Shown piece after piece: positions 6,513 through 11,613 of a stretch of 11,613 nt of DNA. This DNA comes from an uncultured Clostridia bacterium (lineage in GTDB: Bacteria; Bacillota; Clostridia; Oscillospirales; Acutalibacteraceae): contig CALWVC010000028.1 of the NCBI GenBank assembly GCA_944384865.1, positions 1 to 11,613 on the forward strand, given 5' to 3'. Position 1 is the stretch's first letter. Every line of letters starts with the position of its first letter. The notes below the pieces were generated by a model. The model was given only the letters and a program-made list of their open reading frames with translations. It ran no database searches and had not been told where the DNA came from. Position numbers and translations under genes: made by a program.

Positions 6513-9248
6513 ATGAAATCAGCAAACAAGCGCGTGGTTTTAATTGTTTCTGTCGTTGTGGGCGTATTGGCAGTGATACTTGCGGTTGGTCTGCTGCTAT
6601 ATGTTTTGATTTTTGCCCCGGCGGCGGAAGATGTGTATGCAAACCGTGCGGCAGTTCTAGATTTACGGCAGCAGGCGGATGGCGAAGCGGTTACAGACAA
6701 TCGAAAGTATCCGGTTGCTCGCTATGCATGGTTATCGCCGGGCAGCGAATATCTGACAGCGGGGGACGAGCGCTATGAACAGGCCTGTGAACAGATTGAC
6801 AGAGCCGTTTCGTTTTTACAGGACAGTGCCGTGAATACGCTGGTGGTGCCGGTGTTTTATAACGGGCGGCCGATCGCTGAGAAAGCAGGCCGGGGGAAAC
6901 CGCTGTTTGAAGAAGATCTATATGAATATATCTTATCGGTCGCCGGACAGCGCGGGTGGCAGGTGTATCCGGTTTATACGTTGCAGATGGATGTGTTTGC
7001 CGCCACCGGCGAGCAGACGAACGAAGTTCTGACGGCACTGGAGTCGTTTGTGCAAAGTTATGACTGTGACGGATTGGTGCTGGATGCAGCGGCGCCTGCG
7101 CCGGACGAGCAGACATATACCTGTTATTTGCAGAGCGGCATACCTGATTTCACCGATTATCAGCAGATTGCGCAAACCGCATTGGTAAACCGCGCGATCA
7201 AGACTGTAAAGGCGCAGGATGCAATGCTGTATTGCGGGGTGCTGGCGGGCGGCCAGGTGGATCCGCAACTGTTGTGCACACAGGAATTGGTCGATTTTAT
7301 TATGACAGACAGCCTGACTTCTGGATTAGACCGTTGGGAGCAGGCTGCGGCGGATACGCAGGTGGATGTTTTCCAGACGCAGGACGCGTCGCAGAACCAA
7401 TGGCCCCAGACTTCAAATATGACAGGGTTGTCGGGTGTGGCCGCGCTGTATGACACGCCGGAACGTTTGACGGCCTTTTTCGGTGCAGCCGGGCAGACTG
7501 CCTTATCGCTGGCGCTGCCGGAGGATTTGCAGGTGCAGACCTTTGGCGATGAGATCGTGCTGCTGGGAATGTCGGATCCGGCACAGCCGCTGACCATAAA
7601 CGGAGAAACTGTACAGCGCGGCGCTGCCGGCGGATTTCGGCTGCGTTATAAGCTTTCCGATGAGACGAATACCCTGGTTGTAGAAAACGGAACGAGCCGC
7701 TTGACAGTGACGATCCAGCGTGAACAACAACTGCTTTGGTCTGTACCGTCGGTAAATCGGACGGTGCAGCCCGGCGGGCAGGTTATGGTCAGCGTGGTCG
7801 CACCAGAGGGGACGCGGCTGACCGCTGCGCTGGGCGATCAGCAGATCTCTTTGCGACCTGCGACAGATAACAGTATCGTATCCGGCGCAGAGATTGAGCG
7901 TTATACCGGGACATTCGCTGTTTCAGATGTTGAAGCGCCGCAGACGGCGGATATCGTGTTGACGGCGAAAAAGTCCGGAGAACAGCAGCAGGTTATACTG
8001 GGTAACGTGACGGTAAATCCGGTGCAGCAGGAAAACTGGAATACTGTAGCAACGGTCGTAACCGAACAGGCCGAGGTTTTAAAGGGCGGGGTAGCCGACG
8101 ATAAATCCCGCCCCGAATATACGCCGTTGCCGGCGGGAACGGTGGATTACTGCAAGGAGGATGATATGGTGCTGTATGCCGACGGAGAGGCGCTGTATTA
8201 TAAACAGATGCGCTTTGGCGGCAGATTGTATGCGGATACCGACCGAAAGGGAGAGAATGTTTCAGCGCAGCAGGGACAGCTGCCGGACACCAACAGCGTG
8301 ACCGCGCTGGAATATCGGCAGGATCAGCGGCATATGGTGTTGACGCTGGATACCCGGTGGAAAGCGCCGTTTCAGGTGGCCTGGCTGCCGCAAAGCTATC
8401 AGGATCCGCAGCAGACAGATCCCCGGCCGGATTATACCATTACGGCGGCGGAATATACCCATATTGATATTACCTTTTATTATGCCGTGAGCGCGCAGGG
8501 AAAAATAGACCTGCATGACGATGACTTGTTTTCGGCGATGGAGTGGATCCGTCAGGAAAACAGTTATGTCTTGCGGCTGCATCTGCGGCGGCAGGGGGCG
8601 TTTTACGGCTATCATGCCGCTTATGACGAACAGGGGCGGCTGGAGTTTCGTTTTTTGCGGCCGTATCAGTGTGAAGCGGCGGATCATGATTATGGCGTAT
8701 CGTTGTCCGGCGCAGTTATTATGCTGGACGCGGGGCACGGTGGGGCGGATCCCGGCGCGGTCAACGCCGACGGGACGATCAGAGAATCAGAATTAAATTT
8801 GCTGTTGGCACAGCAATTGCAGCAGGAGCTGGAGAAATTAGGTGCAACGGTGATAATGACCCGGACGGATGAGACCGAGGTGACCTTGGAGCAACGGACG
8901 CAACTGATCAGAGAACATTTGCCGGATATTTTTGTTTCGCTTCATCGAAACGCTTCTGAGAGCGAAGGTGCTACCGGATATGAAAATTATTATTATTATC
9001 CGTTTTCGAAAGCGCTGTCTGACGCGATATACAACCGGTCGGTCAATCTGCTGAACGGACGGGGACAATATTACTACCCGTTTTATGTGACCCGCGTGAC
9101 TGAGTGCCCGGCAATCTTAACGGAGAATGGCTATGTGTCTACCCAGACTGAAGCGCAGCAGATCGCTGACCCGGCGTTTAACAGGCAACTTGCCCAGGAG
9201 ATCACGGCGGGTATTGTAGATTATTTCAAAGCATTGCAGATTTCTTAG
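6513..9248 (+). CDS. Membrane-anchored multidomain N-acetylmuramoyl-L-alanine amidase (Amidase_3) with degenerate GHL-like barrel
   Basis: This 911-residue zinc amidase should cut the bond between N-acetylmuramic acid and the stem peptide on the outer face of the membrane. An N-terminal membrane segment (about 8-35) has no cleavage signal. Residues about 65-330 resemble a decayed GHL10-like barrel. About 350-400 (GMSDPAQPLTINGETV) and 410-505 look like Ig-like beta domains. About 510-575 resembles an SH3-like wall-binding domain (PLPAGTVDY). The catalytic domain is at 733-911: DAGHGG (His742), RESELN (Glu758) and SLHRNA (His811) as zinc ligands, and LTENGYVS (869-876) with catalytic Glu871. 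All key residues are present. The start at 6513 is preferred over ATG 6501 because GGAG (6503-6506) sits 6 bases upstream. It follows the lipoprotein gene by 60 bases and ends before a bidirectional terminator. Catalytic domain certain; assignment of the middle domains is by pattern only. Confidence 0.9.
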   Translation: MKSANKRVVLIVSVVVGVLAVILAVGLLLYVLIFAPAAEDVYANRAAVLDLRQQADGEAVTDNRKYPVARYAWLSPGSEYLTAGDERYEQACEQIDRAVSFLQDSAVNTLVVPVFYNGRPIAEKAGRGKPLFEEDLYEYILSVAGQRGWQVYPVYTLQMDVFAATGEQTNEVLTALESFVQSYDCDGLVLDAAAPAPDEQTYTCYLQSGIPDFTDYQQIAQTALVNRAIKTVKAQDAMLYCGVLAGGQVDPQLLCTQELVDFIMTDSLTSGLDRWEQAAADTQVDVFQTQDASQNQWPQTSNMTGLSGVAALYDTPERLTAFFGAAGQTALSLALPEDLQVQTFGDEIVLLGMSDPAQPLTINGETVQRGAAGGFRLRYKLSDETNTLVVENGTSRLTVTIQREQQLLWSVPSVNRTVQPGGQVMVSVVAPEGTRLTAALGDQQISLRPATDNSIVSGAEIERYTGTFAVSDVEAPQTADIVLTAKKSGEQQQVILGNVTVNPVQQENWNTVATVVTEQAEVLKGGVADDKSRPEYTPLPAGTVDYCKEDDMVLYADGEALYYKQMRFGGRLYADTDRKGENVSAQQGQLPDTNSVTALEYRQDQRHMVLTLDTRWKAPFQVAWLPQSYQDPQQTDPRPDYTITAAEYTHIDITFYYAVSAQGKIDLHDDDLFSAMEWIRQENSYVLRLHLRRQGAFYGYHAAYDEQGRLEFRFLRPYQCEAADHDYGVSLSGAVIMLDAGHGGADPGAVNADGTIRESELNLLLAQQLQQELEKLGATVIMTRTDETEVTLEQRTQLIREHLPDIFVSLHRNASESEGATGYENYYYYPFSKALSDAIYNRSVNLLNGRGQYYYPFYVTRVTECPAILTENGYVSTQTEAQQIADPAFNRQLAQEITAGIVDYFKALQIS

Positions 9249-9267
9249 ATTCATTTTGTGGCAAACC

Positions 9268-9302
9268 AAAACCGCCCTGGATGTTTCCAGGACGGTTTTT
9301 TT
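9268..9302. terminator. Bidirectional terminator between converging amidase and MATE genes
   Basis: AAAACCGCCCTGG (9268-9280) pairs with CCAGGACGGTTTT (9287-9299) with one C-A mismatch and a 6-base loop. T9296-T9302 is the rightward U-tract; the A-run at 9268-9271 and AAACC before it supply the leftward one (TTTTGGTTTGC). It lies 20 bases after the amidase stop and about 30 bases beyond the MATE stop. Confidence 0.85.
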
Positions 9303-9330
9303 GGCCGCGATATTTGCTTGCTGGATTACT

Positions 9331-10713
9331 TTACGCCTTGCGCTCAGAGGATGCTGCTGCCGGCGCATTGCGGAGAAGTTTTCTGAATTTTAACGCAAAC
9401 AGGGTCAGCGTGGTTAATGCTGCCAGAATATCTGAAATCGGTTCTGCCAAAAATACGCCGCAGACCTGATCCTGTATTAGCAACGGTAGAATATAAATGA
9501 GTGGAATTAAAAGAATAATTTTACGAAGCAGCGCCAGAAACAGGGAAATTTTTGCTTCGCCCAATGCGATAAAGGTTTGCTGACAAGCAATTTGCGTGCC
9601 CATGAGGAAGGTTCCGGCGATATAGATGCGGTTTGCCCAGCCGGCAAATTCCAGCAGCTTAGGACTGTTGGAGAACAGCAAAGGCATCAGCGTCGGCGCC
9701 AGCATATTTAGCCCCCAGAACACGACCGCAAAGGTCATAGACGCGCCCCACAACAGCAAAAAAGCCTTTTTGACCCGCTGCAGGTTGCCGGCTCCGTAAT
9801 TGTAGCTGATAATGGGCTGCGCGCCTTGTGACATTCCCTGCAGCGGCAGAGCCAATACCTGCATAATGCTGCTTAAAATGGTCATGGTGCCGACAGCCAG
9901 ATCGCCGCCGTAATACTGCAATGAGCGGTTGAAGCTAATATTTAGCAGGCTTTCGGTGCTGGTCATGATAAACGGGGAGACGCCCAGTGCCAAAACTGGT
10001 AATAACAGCCTCGCTTTTGGACGCAGATTGGCCAGGCGAATCTTCAGCACTGTGTGTTTTCCGGTCAGAAAACATATGACCCAGACCGCGGAAATCATTT
10101 GTGATAAGATGGTAGCCAGAGCCGCGCCCTTTACACCCCAGCCGAAACCGAAAATAAAAATCGGGTCCAATACGATATTGGTTACCGCACCAATTAAAAC
10201 GGTGAACATGCTCACCTTGGAAAAACCTTGGGCGGTGATAAATGGATTCATGCCCAATGCCAGCATGACAAATATCGTGCCGATTACATAAATATTCATA
10301 TATTCCGTTGCATAGCCGATGGTATCGGCGCTGGCGCCGAATAAAAACAGCAACGGTTCGCCAAAGGCCAAAAATACGGCGGTTAGAATCACCGATAACA
10401 CCAACAGCGCAGTCAGGCAGTTTCCGATGATTTTTTCAGCGCCGCGGTTGTCCTGCCGACCCATCTGTATGGAAACTCTTGGCGCGCCGCCCATGCCGAT
10501 TAGGCTGCTGAACGCAGTGATTAAAGTAATCACCGGAAAACATAATCCCACGCCGGTCAGCGCCATTGATCCGATGCCGGCAATATGACCGATATAGATG
10601 CGGTCTACAATATTGTATAGCATATTGACAAGCTGGGCGGTGACGGCCGGCAGCGCCAGCCGAAACAGCAGCGGCCCGATTTTTTGCGTGCCCAGCGGTT
10701 GATTTTGCTCCAT
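9331..10713 (-). CDS. MATE-family multidrug/Na+ (or H+) antiporter, MepA-like
   Basis: This 460-residue integral membrane protein has about 12 hydrophobic segments. It is expected to export organic cations or other compounds in exchange for Na+ or H+. Family features: ALPAVTAQLVNMLYNIVDRI (20-39) in the first helix region, GMGGAPRVSIQMGR (73-86), TNIVLDPIFIFGFGWGVKG (178-196), and the second-half repeat motif QGMSQGAQPIISYNYGAGN (292-310). Length and motifs match the MepA/DinF-type branch (about 450 residues). The start ATG has AAGGAGG (minus strand, 10727-10733), but 13 bases away, unusually long; no closer in-frame start codon exists. It follows mtaB by 49 bases on the same strand without a visible terminator, so the two are probably co-transcribed. 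The substrate cannot be inferred. Confidence 0.93.
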   Translation of the reverse strand: MEQNQPLGTQKIGPLLFRLALPAVTAQLVNMLYNIVDRIYIGHIAGIGSMALTGVGLCFPVITLITAFSSLIGMGGAPRVSIQMGRQDNRGAEKIIGNCLTALLVLSVILTAVFLAFGEPLLFLFGASADTIGYATEYMNIYVIGTIFVMLALGMNPFITAQGFSKVSMFTVLIGAVTNIVLDPIFIFGFGWGVKGAALATILSQMISAVWVICFLTGKHTVLKIRLANLRPKARLLLPVLALGVSPFIMTSTESLLNISFNRSLQYYGGDLAVGTMTILSSIMQVLALPLQGMSQGAQPIISYNYGAGNLQRVKKAFLLLWGASMTFAVVFWGLNMLAPTLMPLLFSNSPKLLEFAGWANRIYIAGTFLMGTQIACQQTFIALGEAKISLFLALLRKIILLIPLIYILPLLIQDQVCGVFLAEPISDILAALTTLTLFALKFRKLLRNAPAAASSERKA

Positions 10714-10762
10714 GGTTTTATGAAAGCCTCCTTACGGACGGGTATATATTTTTGTCATATGA

Positions 10763-11613
10763 TCAGACCAGTTCACCGGTGCAGCTGTCGTTGGTCAGCG
10801 CACACAGGCGGGTGGGCAGGATCTGTCCGCAGGGGTTGTGATCGCAGCGCAGTAAAACCGGCGTATAATTGGGGGTATATCCCTCATAGAAACCGTTGTT
10901 GTTCCGGCTTTCATATAATACCGGAAACACGCGGCCCAGCTGTTGTTGTAAAAAGTGTTTACGACCTGCCTCAGCCGTTTGACGCATGATCAAACTGCGT
11001 TGCCGTTTGGTGTGCGGGTCTATCTGGTTTGGAAAAGTATCTGCTTTTGTGCCTTTGCGCCGGGAATAGGGGAATACATGTACTTTCGCAAACCCGATTT
11101 GTTCCACAAACCGGCGGGATTCTTCAAAATCCTCAGATGTTTCGCCGGCGAAGCCGACCATGACGTCGGTGGTAATCGCGCAATCGGCGAAAGCGGTTCG
11201 CAGCTTTTGTATGATTTGTGTATAAAGCGCGGTATCATAATGGCGGTTCATGGTTTTTAACGTGCGGTCGCATCCGGATTGCAAAGACAGATGAAATTGC
11301 GGGCAGAGCTTCTGCACAGCTGCCAGCCGTTGGATGACGGAGTCTGTTAACAGCTCCGGTTCCATGGAGCCCAGCCGGATCCGGTCAATGCCGTTGATTG
11401 CAGCGGCGGCTTCCACTGCGTCGGCAATGTTTAACCCTGATTCTGCGCCGTAAGAGGTCAGATTGATGCCAATCAGCACTACTTCTCGATAGCCGTTTAC
11501 AGCGAACGTCTGTACTTCGCTTTGAATCTGTTCCAGCGGTTTAGAGCGAATCCTGCCGCGGGCATAAGGAATGATGCAGTAAGAGCAAAAACGGTTGCAA
11601 CCGTCCTGAATTT
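10763..11613 (-). CDS. mtaB: tRNA (t6A37) methylthiotransferase MtaB, C-terminal 282 residues (runs off the right edge)
   Basis: This radical-SAM enzyme adds a methylthio group to N6-threonylcarbamoyladenosine at position 37 of ANN-decoding tRNAs. The open frame enters from the right edge (first full codon 11609-11611) and ends with TGA at 10763-10765; the start and N-terminal methylthiotransferase domain lie outside the window. Visible: IQDGCNRFCSYCIIPYARGR at the edge, with the CxxxCxxC cluster that binds the SAM [4Fe-4S]; EVVLIGINLTSYG; IRLGSMEPELLT; FHLSLQSGCDRTLKTMNR; TTDVMVGFAGET; HVFPYSRRKGTKA. The C-terminal part (YEGYTPNYTPVLL) fits the terminal TRAM-like domain. The SLQSGCD...MNR and FPYSRRKGT forms favour MtaB over MiaB or RimO. 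It is probably co-transcribed with the MATE gene. Confidence 0.92.
   Translation of the reverse strand, partial: IQDGCNRFCSYCIIPYARGRIRSKPLEQIQSEVQTFAVNGYREVVLIGINLTSYGAESGLNIADAVEAAAAINGIDRIRLGSMEPELLTDSVIQRLAAVQKLCPQFHLSLQSGCDRTLKTMNRHYDTALYTQIIQKLRTAFADCAITTDVMVGFAGETSEDFEESRRFVEQIGFAKVHVFPYSRRKGTKADTFPNQIDPHTKRQRSLIMRQTAEAGRKHFLQQQLGRVFPVLYESRNNNGFYEGYTPNYTPVLLRCDHNPCGQILPTRLCALTNDSCTGELV

Noticed and set aside
1..11613. CRISPR array, insertion sequence, toxin-antitoxin or phage-defence system
   Set aside because: No regularly spaced repeats, transposase, integrase or defence-type proteins were found; all large genes have ordinary metabolic, wall or transport assignments.

Overview
The window looks like the chromosome of a low-to-mid GC Firmicute, most likely a Clostridia member (Oscillospirales/Ruminococcaceae-like gut or anaerobic lineage). 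The evidence is strong AAGGAGG-type ribosome binding sites, sigma-A promoters with TATAAT boxes, a gene-encoded CCA on the tRNA, a lipoprotein with a monoderm-style leader, and a GH3 enzyme with the swapped domain order known from Ruminococcus/Butyrivibrio. The lineage is inferred from gene style, not from a marker gene.

Layout. Positions 1-542 hold no convincing gene, only several inverted repeats and, at 431-467, the terminator of the leftward pyruvate kinase gene (pyk, 543-1970). A divergent control region (1971-2196) follows. It has a leftward pyk promoter whose -10 box lies inside a perfect 9-bp-arm palindrome, and a near-consensus rightward promoter for a tRNA-Pro(CGG) gene (2197-2273). 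The tRNA terminator ends one base before the ribosome binding site of a 912-residue domain-swapped GH3 beta-glycosidase (2328-5066), so that gene has no obvious promoter of its own. A terminator and further RNA hairpins occupy 5080-5182. Next come a lipoprotein of the GHL10/DUF187 (YngK/DigH-like) glycosidase family (5241-6452) and, from its own sigma-A promoter overlapping the lipoprotein stop codon, a 911-residue membrane-anchored multidomain N-acetylmuramoyl-L-alanine amidase (6513-9248). A bidirectional terminator separates this rightward block from a leftward pair: the radical-SAM tRNA methylthiotransferase mtaB (runs off the right edge) and a MATE-family exporter (9331-10713).

How the genes may work together. 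The most interesting unit is 5241-9248. An amidase strips peptides from peptidoglycan, and the neighbouring lipoprotein belongs to a family whose E. coli member (DigH/YddW) cuts peptide-free (denuded) glycan strands. The amidase also carries an N-terminal segment that looks like a decayed copy of the same GHL barrel, which could act as a glycan-binding or partner domain. This suggests a two-step 'denude then digest' wall-remodelling module. The rest (pyk, tRNA-Pro, GH3, mtaB, MATE) is housekeeping or general metabolism.
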